A DNA stretch of 64,000 nt from Helicostylum pulchrum (GCA_025677825.1 JAIXMO010000001.1:558001-622000); one strand, 5' to 3'. Numbered from the stretch's first letter, positions 46,094-58,529 are shown. Notes: a model not told the origin generated them from the sequence alone. Made by a program: numbers and translations.

Positions 46094-49000
46094 ATGTCAC
46101 AAGGAGACGAAAGAACAGCATATTTCGCGTCTTTATGTGAACAACTCTATAATCCTAAATCACCAGAGGATCGTAACCAAGTGCAAAAGATACTTCAACA
46201 TTCTTTTCCTACCTTTACCGATTCCAATGATTTACCTCCACCCGGCATGGAAAACAGTCCTACCTTTGCTATAAACTCGCCAACAGACACTGCTTCTGCT
46301 TTACGTGTCTTGTTAGAGTCTTCTCCTAGTCCATATGTTCAAACTTTCGCTTTATCTAGACTTAAACAATTAGTTCAGGCTCAATTTGCTTTGTTTAGTC
46401 CAGAGTCTAAAATCGCTTTGCGTAAGTTGTCAGGGTATTTTTGTTTTTTATTACTTCTAGTAGTTTTTCTAAAATGGAAAAACTTAAAATATATTTTATG
46501 TAGGCTCGTTTTTGTTAGAATACGCGTTTATGCATCCTGATCTTATGCCATTTATTATCACGCAGTTAGCTGGTGTATTGGCTGCACTTACTCTGCTGGG
46601 TTGGGCTGATATTGAACAATATAAGAATGTTCATAAAGACATACAACAATTTATTCAGGTATTCATTATACGCTGCGTTTTCATATAAGTATACATATAT
46701 TTTAACCCGAGATTATAGGCTTCGGTTGATCACAGAATTGTAGGTCTTCAAATTTTATCCATCATGGTTCAAGATATTAATCCTCCTAGTTTTGCAAGAA
46801 GTGCATCTAAGTTTAGAAAAGCAGGTAATAGCAAAAAAAAAAAAAAAGTGAAACCTATCCTATTAATAACACTGTACGTATAGCTGGTGAATTTCGTGAT
46901 ACCCAATTATTGGATATCTGTGAAACGGCTTATAAAACGTTGGAGGAATTAGTTAAACGAAACATTGCGTTTACTAGCAGTAAGTGTTTATATAAATTAG
47001 ATTTATTTATTTTTGATTTATTGTTTGTATTCAACTTATCATTTTTTTAAACTGTTTTAGCCAACCAAGAGCAACGTTTGCAGGAATCTTCAGTGGGTTT
47101 GTTAACAAAATGTTTGTCTTATGATTTCAATGGAACAAGCGTAGATGAAGCTGGTGAAGATATTGGAATTATCCAAATACCTTCTACATGGAGACCTTTG
47201 TTTGAAAACCCCGAATTCGTGACCACATTATTTAAAGCTTATGCTGATTTTTCTCCTCCTTACTCTTCAAAAGTAATGGAATGTATGGTCCAGGTTGCTT
47301 CTGTTCGAAAGACATTATTTAATGATCATGATGAACGTTCTAATTTTGTTGTCAAGATCATGCAGGGTATCCGAGAAATTATCTTGACTTCGCAAGGTTT
47401 AAATGATACAGATAATTATAATGAATTCTGTAGACTCTTGTTCCGTTTTAGAGCTACTTTACCTTTAAATGAATTGGTAGAAAAGCCTGGTTATTTGGAT
47501 TGGACTGAGTTGATTGCCGATTTCTCTCTCAAGGCATTTCAATCTTGGAAGTTTGCTCCTAATACTAGTACCTACGTATTGGGCTTTTGGATGCGTATTG
47601 TTCAAAGCATGACTTATTATCAACAATTGGGTGAAACTGCAGTTGAAAAATTGGGCAATATCACAATAGAGGTACGCTTTTTTTTATATGTATTCGTGTA
47701 CTATTGAGACAATTTTCCAACTCCTTTTAATTTATTTTATATATATAGTTGACACGCGCATACATTTCCACTTCAATTGATGCCGTATCTGTTCGTATTG
47801 ACGAAGGTTTAGAAGACCCTTTAGAGAACGAAGAATCCTTGATCGAAACGCTTAATATCCTTGGCCAAATCGCCCATTGTAAATACGAGGCATCCAGTAC
47901 AGCCCTTCTCAACTTATTTGATCCTATCACAGTTGAATACCAAAACTTGATTACACAACCTACCACACACAGTGATTTTAAAGAAGCATTGGAAAACGTT
48001 GAAACTAAATTTGCTTGGTTGGTTTATATCATGGCTTCATTTGTTGGTAATCGAACTTCCTTTTTAAATTCGGAAGATTTGGATAGAATCGATAGTGAGA
48101 TTACAACAAAAGTATTGCAGTTGATGGATGTACAACAGTCTTTGCAAAATCAACATGGAACTACTTTCATGAACGAAAAGTTGGATTTGGCTTTTATTTA
48201 CTTTTTCCAACAGTTTAAGAAGTCGTATATGTGTGAATCTAACGGAAGAGATGTAAATTGCATGATATATATATAAATATAAAATGTACTAATTATAGGT
48301 AATACGTATAGATTTACACCAAGTTATCCAAAGTATTTGGTATTAGCGACCAAGTCATGATGTTGGATGTTATTATGCGTAAAATGTAAGTACTATCTTA
48401 CATACTCGCTAAATCCCAAAATATAGATATACATATATATATAAAACTAACAATTTCAAAAAAGTGTCTCCAATTTACAATACTGGTCTGGTAGTGAAGT
48501 ACTTATCCGTCGTACATTGGAACTCTTTAACGAATTGGCTACAGGATACGGAGCATCCAAAAACCTTCGCAAGATTGAAACCACTCGTCTTATCCTTCAA
48601 AATCATATGGATAGTCAAATTGCTTTCTGTCAGAGCGAAAAACAAAGTGAAAACAGAATCTTGTACTTTCAAATACTGTGCAAATTATTGTTTGCTGATG
48701 ATAATGTGGACGAAAGAACGTTCTATGAGTTTATCAAGCCTTTTGATATTAGAATTAGAAATTTGGGACCTTTGGATAGTGTAGAGGCGTTCAGACAACA
48801 AAACACTAGAGTAAGTTATATAATGATTTTTGATTACATCCCTTTTAACTAATAGTTACAATGTAGCGTGCTTTACGTGATATATTTACAGATATGTGCG
48901 GGTTTATTTCTCCCATGCAAACTCGTCGTCATTTCATCTTGTTTTTCGATTGGTTTTATTCAGAGTATTCTTCAGTTCTTTTACGTGCTGTGGAAGCATG

Positions 49001-50148
49001 GTCCTGTGACCCTATCGTCAATTCATTATTATCTTTTTACTCTGAATTTGTACACAACAAGAGTCAAAGATTAGGCTTTGAAATCTCTTCTGCTAATGGT
49101 ATTCTGATGTTTAGAGACGCAAGTCAGATTATTTGCTCGTTTGGCAGTCAGATTATTAAACAGCAAATTGTAGATGCTAATCAAAAGTATGAGTACAAGT
49201 ATAAAGGAATCTCGCAATGCTTTAGTATCATGTCAAAGTGTTTGGGTGGTAGGTATATCAACTTTGGTGTACTCTGGTTGTACCAAGATAAATCTATTAA
49301 CGAAGCTTTGGATATGATTATTCAACTCATGTTGGATGTACCTTTGGAAGATTTGTTGGTAAGTTAAAAAGATATCGAGTATAAGTACAAAGTGATTTTA
49401 ATATTGAGACCGCAAAAAAAAAAAAAAAATAGAGTTTCCCTGATTTATCATTATCTTTCTTCCATTTATTGGATGAATTATCTCGTGAACAATTGATGGC
49501 TATGCCTAGTATTCCCGCAGAGGCATTCTTATACTTGATGCAAGCTTGTGAAGAAGGAGTTAAATCTAGCGATAGTTTAATTCGAGCTCATGCCTGTTCA
49601 TCCGTTTTCAACATTTGTAGTTTCGTTATCAAGGGAACCGAAAAGGCAGAAAGAGAAGCAAGATCTAGCACTGCCGATTCTTCTTCTCGTAGAAGATCTT
49701 CAGTTGTCTCTCCTCAATTACCTGGTAGCCATTGGATCATGGGATATTTCGGTCAATTCCCACAAACGTTGCCTTCTTTACTATCCACTGTGTTTAATTT
49801 AGTATTGTTTGATGATAACAGTGATCAGTGGTCTTTGTCTAGACCATTGTATTCTTTAATGTTGCTTCTAAGAGAGTATACTGGCAAGTATATCGGTGCG
49901 GTTATTGATCAACAATTACCTGAAAGAAGACCATTTGTTTCCACCGTAAGTTTTTTTCTTTTCTTGTTCTGTATTGTAGGTACTAAACTTTATACTAGGC
50001 TTTAAATAATTTGTTGGATGGTGTTGGTTGGACGTTATCTCCCAAGGATAAAGAAAGATTCACTCAAAACGTAACTTCCTTTAGAAAAGGATTGATGTTA
50101 CATAGTGTAGCTCTTCTTCCTCTTGCCACTCCTCCTCCTTGTTACTAA
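46094..50148 (+). CDS. XPO7: Exportin-7 (RanBP16-like karyopherin)
   Basis: Nuclear transport receptor of the importin-beta family that binds RanGTP through HEAT repeats. Eleven exons (46094-46421, 46504-46658, 46719-46824, 46884-46979, 47061-47671, 47749-48252, 48312-48385, 48465-48810, 48867-49358, 49433-49945, 49999-50148) give 1124 aa (human 1087). Colinear signatures of exportin-7 are clear throughout: FNGTSVDEAGEDIGIIQIP, MVQVASVRKTLFND, NDTDNYNEFCRLL, WKFAPNTSTYVLGFW, RIDEGLEDPLENEESL, FEISSANGILMFRDASQI, KYKGISQCFSIM and the C-terminal SLSRPLYSLMLLLREY. The N-terminal 110 residues hold the Ran-binding end. It is absent from budding yeast, so its presence fits an early-diverging fungus. 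Confidence 0.95.
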
Positions 50149-50389
50149 TAAGTGGAGGTTGATACATATACAAACAATAAAAATATTTTTTGAAGTAGAA
50201 AAAGAACCCACTTATTTATTTTCCGCGGATGTCTGTTAAATACCATCGCATTTTATATTATTCACTTATTTTGATAGCACTCGCAAAAAAAAAAGGGAGT
50301 CATATTTTTGATTTTACCTTCCGCTAATGGTCCGTTAAAAACTGGCCAAAAAGAAAAAGAAACATCCATATTCTTTTTCTTCTTTAACT

Positions 50390-50930
50390 ATGACAAAGGA
50401 CAATATAATCTCTGACCTTCCAGTTGATCATGTTTATACTGATCACGTTCATCCTTGGGAGGAAATTTTAAAATACGTTTGTAAGTTATTAAATACACGA
50501 ACACACACCTACATCCACACACACGTACGCAGTAATAACATATACTTATTTACGTATCAAAGCACTAAATCAAGTAAGCAAGTTGCGTAGAAATAAAGAT
50601 CAACAGGCAGTTTACGCTAAATGGGTTAAAGAAACCAAAGAAGAATATGGTTCTGTTGAAAACTATTTAAAGAAAACAAAGATACAATACCCTGAAGGTG
50701 TTACTTTTCTTGTCCTTCCTAATGATTTTCCTTACTCTGTTGATCCTGGTATTAATCATATTTTGATATGGTCAAAGACCCCAATGGCTTCAGAGTTAGT
50801 TTCCGAAATATTAGAAGAAAGATACGGTAGTGAATACTGGGAATGGACTTACTTTGTTAATCCTCCTCAATGGCAAAGTGTGCCATCTTTACCTCATACT
50901 CATATCTTTTTAAGAAGAAGATTTGCTTAA
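50390..50930 (+). CDS. DUF3605 family protein
   Basis: Two exons (50390-50480, 50563-50930) give 152 aa. The pattern SKLRRNKDQQAVYAKWV, then EEYGSVENYL, VLPNDFPYSVDPGINHILIWSK and the late EWTYFVNPPQWQSVPSLPHTHIF matches the fungal DUF3605 family (PF12239). I know that family only as an uncharacterised group found in fungi, related to nucleotide-hydrolase-like small proteins by conserved DWPYG/DP and final HxHIF motifs. No signal peptide or membrane segment. It lies 241 bp downstream of exportin-7 on the same strand. Function unknown; catalytic role is not claimed. Confidence 0.75.
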
Positions 50931-51281
50931 ATAAATAGAAAAAAGTAGAAGAAAATATACATACAAAATATCCCTCTTTACTTTTTTTTTTATCTTCTCA
51001 AAGATAGTAAGTATGAGTTAGTTTTGTAACATAAACAGCCGCTATCACACCTATTCACAAGTAAATAGTGACAGCTTGAATTATGAATAAAGGTTCTTGA
51101 AACTACTGTATTGCTTGGATAATTTTTTTTATCATGAGTGAAAATATGGATAAGGATGGTATGATATTGTTTTATTAGTCTTTAGTCGGCCCTCTCCAAG
51201 CCTACGGTTGGAAAAAAGGTCATAAAGCTTGAAAAGGTAATTTAACCAATAAACGACAGGCATCCAAGAACCAGGAGTTAA
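50931..51281. other. Intergenic region, start of repeat-rich stretch
   Basis: No gene supported. AT-rich 3' region of the DUF3605 gene leading into degenerate sequence. Confidence 0.35.
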
Positions 51282-52226
51282 TTGTTTAAACTGACGGACT
51301 TCGATGATGCGATTTGGTCAGAAATCGAAGGAAAGCTTCACAAAGAAAAAAATTCCGGATCAAGATTGACAAATAAGTCCTGCGATAGTAATAGCTATCT
51401 ACTATCTAACGAAGAGAAAAATCGGCTTCTGGATCTTTTAGATGCAGTTGCTGATAATGACAAGTAGACGCTTAGTACTGGTACAGTCGTCGACGACAAG
51501 ATGAGAGAGCTGGTCGTGTCATCTTCTTTTGAGCACCCAGTACACTCCTTTATAATTGATCTATTCGATCTTGTTCGGAAAAAAATATTTCACTGTCGCG
51601 GAACTAGCAGAGATCAATACGTGTAAAGCAAAGAAACTGGAAGACCTGCCTGAAGATGTAATTCCGTATTTGGATTCGTTTGACCAAGAGTGGAAATCTG
51701 CCCTTGACTTGTACAACTTTTGCAATGGTAAAATTCCGCACCCAGTTGAATAATTCAACAAGAAATGGATCAAGGAAAGTATGCCTCGCGTGCCAGAGTT
51801 TTTTTTCGACGGTGATGTAATTTAACTCAACGATCCTTCTGAAGATGATATCTTACACTCTGTTTGGCGATTCGTGTATACATCATTCGCAAAAGGTGCA
51901 GTAAAGGCCTTGCTCGAAAGAGAGATGTAGCGCGGCTGTTGCTATGGGAAGGGATGAAGATCGTTCGTTGGAGGTATCGGAACGAAGACCTCGGAAATTT
52001 ATGGGTGCTGCTGATGGACGTGCCAGTAGGCCACACAATATCTAGAATATCAAAAAGTCCCAAGATCCAATTTCCCCTTATAAGACAAAGTATAGTAACC
52101 GACTCTATTCCCTCACTTAAAACGTTGAAAGGAAGAAAAAAAATGATAGAGTATACTGCGCGTGTGTTGAACAACAGAAAGAGAAAGGCGGGGCTACTGT
52201 CGTATTTGAGGATGATATTTATATAG
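51282..52226 (+). pseudogene. Degenerate gene of an unknown, probably multicopy family
   Basis: Three plus-strand frames succeed one another with stops and shifts: 51282-51467 (DDAIWSEIEGKLHKEKNSG, NEEKNRLLDLLDAV), 51556-51753 (KKLEDLPEDVIPYLDSFDQEW), and a continuation from about 51780. That continuation reads SEDDILHSVWRFVYTSFAKG, then a Glu/Arg-rich ERERCSAAVAMGRDEDRSLE. Base composition here is less AT-rich than the flanks, as expected for former coding sequence. I have an impression of a large Mucorales-specific family with a similar core, but cannot name it. No catalytic motif is evident. It sits right next to the 52398 TIR element. Confidence 0.45.
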
Positions 52227-52397
52227 AGCATATAAATAATCATAATAATGTATAAAACACAAGCTTAATAATAAAAACCTATAAATGTCAATAAAAATAC
52301 ACCTCCTATATATTATTATCGACACCGAAATCTATACGGAATGATCTAGAGAAAACGATTCCTTTCTGACTTATAACTGCAAAAAAGTTGGTTATTA

Positions 52398-53982
52398 AAG
52401 TAGTGGCTCTATTTAGGGGTGACCTGATTTAAGGATAGGATCGATTTAAGGATGGATTTCTCCAGAACATCTTCAGTCCCCCGCTTTAACACCTCTATTA
52501 CCATTATTCGATTTAAGGGCGGAATCCAACTTCACAAAACTACTAAATATATAAAAGTGAAAATAAAAAAATGTCTTACTTAACTTATATAAAAGTGTCT
52601 AACTAGTCTTCAAAAGTGTAATATCAAATCGATGTTATTAAAACAAAGGAATAGTAATCAAACTGATAGAGAGAGGATAGTAAAATAAACCTTACAAAGT
52701 AATTAAGTTATAAAGATAGTCAATTTAGACTTGAATGAAGCACGTATCAGCAGTGAATTTTTAGAAATTTAACTAGGAAAAGTAATTAAATACAGACTGT
52801 TGCTAAGTGATGAAATGTTGGAAAGGAATACAGTGTAAGCCAAATAAAGTAAACTCAAAGATACATTTCAGTCCTATATACCATAGCTAGCAGTTTTTAA
52901 ATGCATTGTTATGTGGTATTCCAATAAATAGCTTTGTGCAATTTTAATTGTCATCAATAAAAAATGTAATAAAATTTAACATGATTTTAATGTTTGAGCT
53001 CTTGCAGAAAAAGATACACGGCATATTTTTTTGTAAAATAGCTAGGGTGAGTTCAAGAACCATTTCAAGTGTTATATTCCATTATTGCCTGTCTATTATC
53101 TTCTTAAAAACGCGTGTTTTTAAGCGAAGGTTTAGAAGTAACTTCTAAAAAAGGTCATTTTTCGTGATCGAAAAAAGATGTTTTCATTGTATGATTAAAC
53201 ATCAAGAATTCATTCTTTTGTCAAAGTTACTTAGTACAAGTTACCCTTTAAGATGTCTTATTTAATACCAAAATTGAAAATTGCATGTTGTTTCATATTT
53301 TTCTCGATTTTTTATATTTTTTTTTCGGTTGGTCATTTTGAGGATTTTTGACCATTTTGGGGGTCAACCCCTTTTGTATTTTTGTGGTTATTTTACAATT
53401 ACTCAATATCTACCTTGCCTTTAAAGGTGAAAAAAGCAACGATAATAAAAATCTAATTTAGGCGCATTTAATTCATCTAAAATCGTATTTTTAATAAAAA
53501 GATTGAACGAGTAATCACCGTTTTAGACGTTTTTTTTTTCACTAAAATTTGAGTTAAACGGTCCTTAAATTAGCGGATTCTTTAAAGCGCGTTTTCTCGC
53601 CCAGTTTTAAATGTAGCACTTTTTTTTATAAACATCCAATATATAGTTTTTTAATATCTACACTTGGTGTTATAACCAAACACGGTAATAAAAAAGTATA
53701 TTTTACGTAATCGCGAAGTTCTGAAAATGGTTACACTATGTTACACTAAAAAAGTGTATTTTTTTCCCAAAAAAAAAAAACGTCTAAAACAGCGATTACT
53801 CCTTCAGTTTTTGCATTAAAAATATGATTTAAAATGGATTAAAAGAGTCTAAATGAGCTATATACTATGCACATTTTTTCCACAAAGATAGGAAAACTGG
53901 GTCCGGAGTAATTATTCACTGCTCGATAATAAGAATGGATTTTATTTCACATTTCGGCCACCCTTAAATAAATCCGCTACTG
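52398..53982 (-). mobile_element. TIR element, CAGTAGCGG family, copy 2 (inverted relative to copy 1)
   Basis: 1585 bp. The left end AAGTAGTGGCTCTATTTAGG and right end TTAAATAAATCCGCTACTG are each flanked by TA. Read in reverse complement it matches copy 1 (31281-32582) block by block, from the GCTCTATTTAG terminus through the CAGACTGTTGCTAAGTGATG block to the TTCGGCCACCC end. It is about 280 bp longer than copy 1. The extra length is at least partly a second, inverted copy of an internal block: about 53400-53530 is repeated inverted at about 53770-53890. No coding capacity seen. Confidence 0.8.
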
Positions 53983-54134
53983 TATATTTCAGAACTAGAT
54001 AACGAAAGCTAATTGCAAATTATGGGTTTCAAACGAATATCGCGCTTCTTCCTCTAAGCTTACCTTTTTTTTCAGCTTTAGGTTTACGTGATATTGCATG
54101 TACTGTCGATTGCCCTGAAAACGAACTAGCAGTA

Positions 54135-54861
54135 AAGTGCGTCCGGTTTAGAATGAGACAAAATCTTTTGCTCATTTTTCAAAAAAAACTATCATCAATA
54201 GCTTAAAATGATGTTCTTAATAAAAATACATAGTTTAAATAGGATTAACTAAGCAGGTGGTTGGCAAAAATGTCACAGCGTCTTTTTTTTTATAGCTTCT
54301 TGCTTGAAACCAAGTTGAAACGGTTGTTTCTTAACAACGAATAGTAGATATGCACGTAAAAATGATTAAATAGATCACATTAGAAAATAAGCCCTCTATT
54401 TTGTGAACAATGAAAGTGACTCTCAAACTACTATCTATTCTACGTATTTTTTTTTTTTTTTTTTTTTTTTTTTGGAATTAGTTAATCACTTTCTTCCTCT
54501 CTTTTTTATTTTTATTAGCCATGTATACCAATAAGTATTTATATGTTCGCCTTTTAAATGAGCTCATATCATATATTCTTTTATTTTATTTTTAGCTTTT
54601 TTGTTTTCTTTATACTTTTACAAACGGATATGCTTCCAAGCAACCGCCTTCCACCCGATGGTAATACCGTGCAGATATATGGACTCCTTTTATAAAGGTA
54701 GGTAAAAAAGTAATACGTCACGCTTTCTTTTCTGAGTGTGTAAATAGAACTCGTACCAAAAATCTAACGAAGTGTTTTTTTAAAAAAATATAGCTTCACG
54801 CAGGAATACTAGGAAAATGTCACATATTTGCTTTTTGTCTCATTACAATCCGGACACACCT
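54135..54861. mobile_element. Second TIR element family, 727 bp, TA-flanked
   Basis: The left end is AAGTGCGTCCGGTTTAGAAT then GAGACAAAA. The right end is its imperfect inverse, TTTTTGTCTCATTACAATCC followed by GGACACACCT. Each end is directly bordered by TA, outside the element on both sides. The interior contains a further inverted match (AAAATGTCACA near both ends) and no protein-coding frame. These are the features of a non-autonomous Tc1/mariner-like element. The termini differ from the CAGTAGCGG family, so it would need a different transposase. Confidence 0.7.
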
Positions 54862-55886
54862 TAACGATTTATACTCGCTAAGTTTCTCTCCCATGATTCC
54901 CTCGTAGGTTGATAACTGTATTAAAACGACAAAGAAACCCTACTTTTTACAATGAACAACACTCCATAGTATAATAAAGGATCACAGAGTTTCATTTATT
55001 TTTTATTATTATATATTTCATCCCTAAATTATTACAAGGTGTATCAGTTATTTATTCTACAAACAATAAAAAAACGCCTTACATATTATTTTTCTATTCT
55101 CGCGCATTCTGGCTGTTTAAGCAAAGGAATTTGCTACTTGTAAGTAGTACATTTTATTTTTTACTGGGTCTAGTAACACTTACTTCATCTCCCTTTCTTG
55201 CTAAACTTATCTTTTACATAAAAATCCAAATTGATTTTTTTTGATCTGTGTACAACATATATTACTACTTACTTTTTTTTTTCAGACACAAGTAATTTTT
55301 TACCCTTTTCTTTATATAAAAAAAAGAGAGTTATATGCAATAACATTAATCTTTTGTATGTATAATAACTCAAAAGCAAGATTGCAGGAACGCTAAAAAA
55401 AAAGAAAGAGTTTTATCCTTGCTCCATAAAAAAAAAATGCCAGGGCTGAAGGATACATAAAATTCTAGAAGAGACTTTGCTAAACGAACAATAACAACTA
55501 CTGACACTCGGACGTATATCATTTTCTATTGTACCAATACAAAAAAAAAAAAGACTTTTAGTTTTGTTTAATTATCGCAATTGCTCTTTATGGGAAAAAG
55601 GTAGTGCGACCTCTTGTAGTATCTTATCTCGACGAAAACGCAGCAAGTAAAACTTGATTTTAATAAAACACATTTTTTTATAGTAACGTCGCTTGATGCA
55701 TAAATACAAATACATTGTCTAATGAACAGGGAAGGGACACATTTTTTTTGGAAAGGGGTTGGAAAGACATATTCCTTGTACAACATGGAAAGTAAATAAT
55801 ATAAACAAAAACGTTTTTTTTTCTTTTTCCTCTTCTTTTTCAGTATAAAACAACAAACAAAACGAAAAAAATAAAATTGAAGGTTT
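54862..55886. other. Intergenic region upstream of the second RasGAP gene
   Basis: AT-rich, with several A/T runs; a short C/T-rich stretch precedes the RasGAP start. No gene supported. Confidence 0.4.
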
Positions 55887-58529
55887 ATGGCAGATCGTAA
55901 AAACGGTATGGTTCAAGCCTATGGTTATCCAGTACCTACTTCAGGTACGATAGTTTCCAGAGCAGTTGCAGCAGCTGCTGCCAATAGTCATCATTCGAGT
56001 AGAGGAAAGACAGGTCGCAATTCCAAAAGATATTCTGTTTCAGCCTTTTATTCCATGGCGGCAGAACAAGATAATGAAGTAGAAGATGAATTAGCACAAA
56101 CACAAAGAAGTTTGAGAGAATTAAAGTCTAAAATTTCTGGTCAGTCAAAAAAGAACTTTGTGTTGGAAAGAGACGTACGTTATTTAGACTCTCGTATTGC
56201 TCTTTTAATTCAGAATCGAATTGCCCTAGATGAGGTAAGTTTTGTCAAGTAGTGTACAGTATTGTTTTACTAAAATATATATATATATATATATATATAG
56301 CAAAATGAAATGGCTTCTCATCTCGAGGAACATGGGTTAGGAGATAGTGATTCTTTTCCAGATGATCGTAAAATGCAACAATACGGAAACTTTTTTTTCA
56401 TTCTTCAAAGTGAACCCAGACATATTGCTTCGTTATGTAGATTAGTCAGTTTAGCTGAGATAGATACTTTACTTCAAACAGTTATGTTTACGTTATACGG
56501 AAATCAATATGAAAGTCGAGAAGAACATTTATTATTGACCATGTTTCAAGTAAGTGTCACTTGTGAAAGTATGCAACATACAAATATTAATTTTCCTACT
56601 AGAATGTTCTTGCTGCACAGTTTGAGACATCAACTGAATTTGGATCATTATTACGTGCAAATACACCTGTTTCACGTATGATGACAACTTATACCAGAAG
56701 AGGACCTGGACAATCTTATTTAAAATCCATTTTATCCAGCAAAATTAAAGAACTTGTGATTGATCAAGATATGAATTTAGAAATCAATCCACTCAAAGTA
56801 TACGAGCAGATGGTTACACAGATTGAAAGTGAAAAAGGATATTTACCAACAGATTTACCAAGAAGTGTGACACCAGAAGTAGCTGCTGTTAATCCAAGCG
56901 TGCAAAAGATAATTCAACCTAGACTGGAAAAATTAATTGAAATAGCAGAAGCGTTCTTAACTACCATTATTTCGTCTACTGCTTCTGTCCCATACGGTAT
57001 TCGTTGGATATGTAAGCAAATTAGGTCTCTAACAAAACGAAAGAGCCCAGATGCATCAGAATACTCTGTCTGTTCAATGATTGGTGGTTTCTTTTTTTTA
57101 AGATTTATTAATCCTGCTATTGTTACACCCCGAGCCTACATGTTACTAGAAACTGCTCCCGGTAATTTACCTAGAAGAACATTAACCTTGGCAAGTAAAA
57201 TTTTATTATTTTACCTTTTTTTTAAAAAAATACTAACCGTAAATATAGATTGCAAAAATGTTGCAAAATTTAGCAAATAGACCTTCTTATGCAAAAGAAT
57301 CATACATGCTTCCAACGAATCCATTTGTAGAAAAGAACAAATCAAGAATCAACAAGTTTTTAAACGAATTGTGTGAAGTGAGTGATTTTTATGAAACACT
57401 GGAAATGGATCAATATATGGCACTATCGAAAAAGGATATTGACATTAATATTACACTAAATGAAATGTATAATACACATACTTTGGTTTATCGTCATTTG
57501 GATACCATTGCACCAAAAGAAAAAGATCACCTAAGAGTTTTATTGAACGATTTAACTCCTCTACCTGCTCAAGTATCAAGAAAAGAAAATAAGACGATTG
57601 ATTTACCGTTATTTAGTAGATGGGAAATTCCAATTCAAGATCTTACAACTGCTCTTATGTCAGAAAATAATATTACTCAAAATGATATTCTTTATATGGA
57701 GACAAAGGCTATCTATGTTCAGTTAATTCGTTCTTTACCACATCTTTCTACACTACCACTTGATCTGGATTATATTGCAGAAACAGCAGCTACAACAAAG
57801 GATGCTCAGTTAGTAAGAAAGGGTATCAAGGTAAAGGATATGTTGAGAGAATTGGAAGACGCTGGCGTCATTGATCACCGGGATCATTATAAACTACTAG
57901 TAGAAGAAATCACACAGGAATTAGCTCATCTTGGCAACCTTAAAGAAAAAGTGATACAAGAGTCGGATTCATTAGAAGGTGTATATCAAACTATTTTGGA
58001 TCACAATAATTACCTGAGAAGTCAATTAGAAAGTTATAAAGCATACCTTCAAAATGTGCGTATTCAAAGTGGTGGAGAAAAGACAACAAAGAATTCTGTC
58101 GGTATTGGAGTAGAGGTAGAAGGTGGTAAACCAAGAAAGGCTCCTAAGGGCCCACCAAAGGGTCCTTTTAAATTTTCTCATAATCATTTAGAAAAAGACG
58201 GTGTTATATCTGAATCTACTGTACCTGAGAATAGAAGACCCAATATATTCTTTTCAATTACTTCGCCTCTACCAGGAACTTTTATTATTGCAATGCACTT
58301 TAAAGGACGTGAAAAACCCATTTTAGAAATGGATTTAAAATTAGATGATTTATTAGAAAAGGTAAGTTATATCCAATCTTTTTTTTTTTTTGTATACTAG
58401 TCACTAATTTACTATTTTATTTAATAGCAACAAGACAATGTAGAATTGCTTGACTTGGAATACGTTCGTTTAAACGTGACAAAAACGCTCGGTCTTTTAA
58501 ACAAGACCTTTGTCACAAGAAACAAGTAA
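55887..58529 (+). CDS. Ras GTPase-activating protein with RasGAP_C domain, paralogue 2
   Basis: Five exons (55887-56234, 56301-56549, 56603-57190, 57249-58361, 58428-58529) give 799 aa. Domain order equals the copy at 26467: poly-Ala N-terminus, coiled coil RSLRELKSKI, RasGAP domain with [28 protein letters not shown] and [17 protein letters not shown], and RasGAP_C ending in TKTF-like NKTFVTRNK. Two introns of the first copy are missing here, so exons are fused without gaps. The intron after TLTL has a GC donor (GCAAGT, 57191), confirmed by homology to the GT donor at the same place in copy 1. Only 77 bp separate its stop from the GMF start on the same strand, a very compact arrangement. Confidence 0.9.

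Noticed and set aside
51827..52243. 138-codon minus-strand frame opposite the decayed gene
   Set aside because: It overlaps plus-strand coding-like sequence, has no recognised motif and is likely a shadow.
54630..54698. Short frame starting MLPSNRLPPDG inside the second TIR element
   Set aside because: Only about 21 codons, inside a non-coding element, with no splice partner found.
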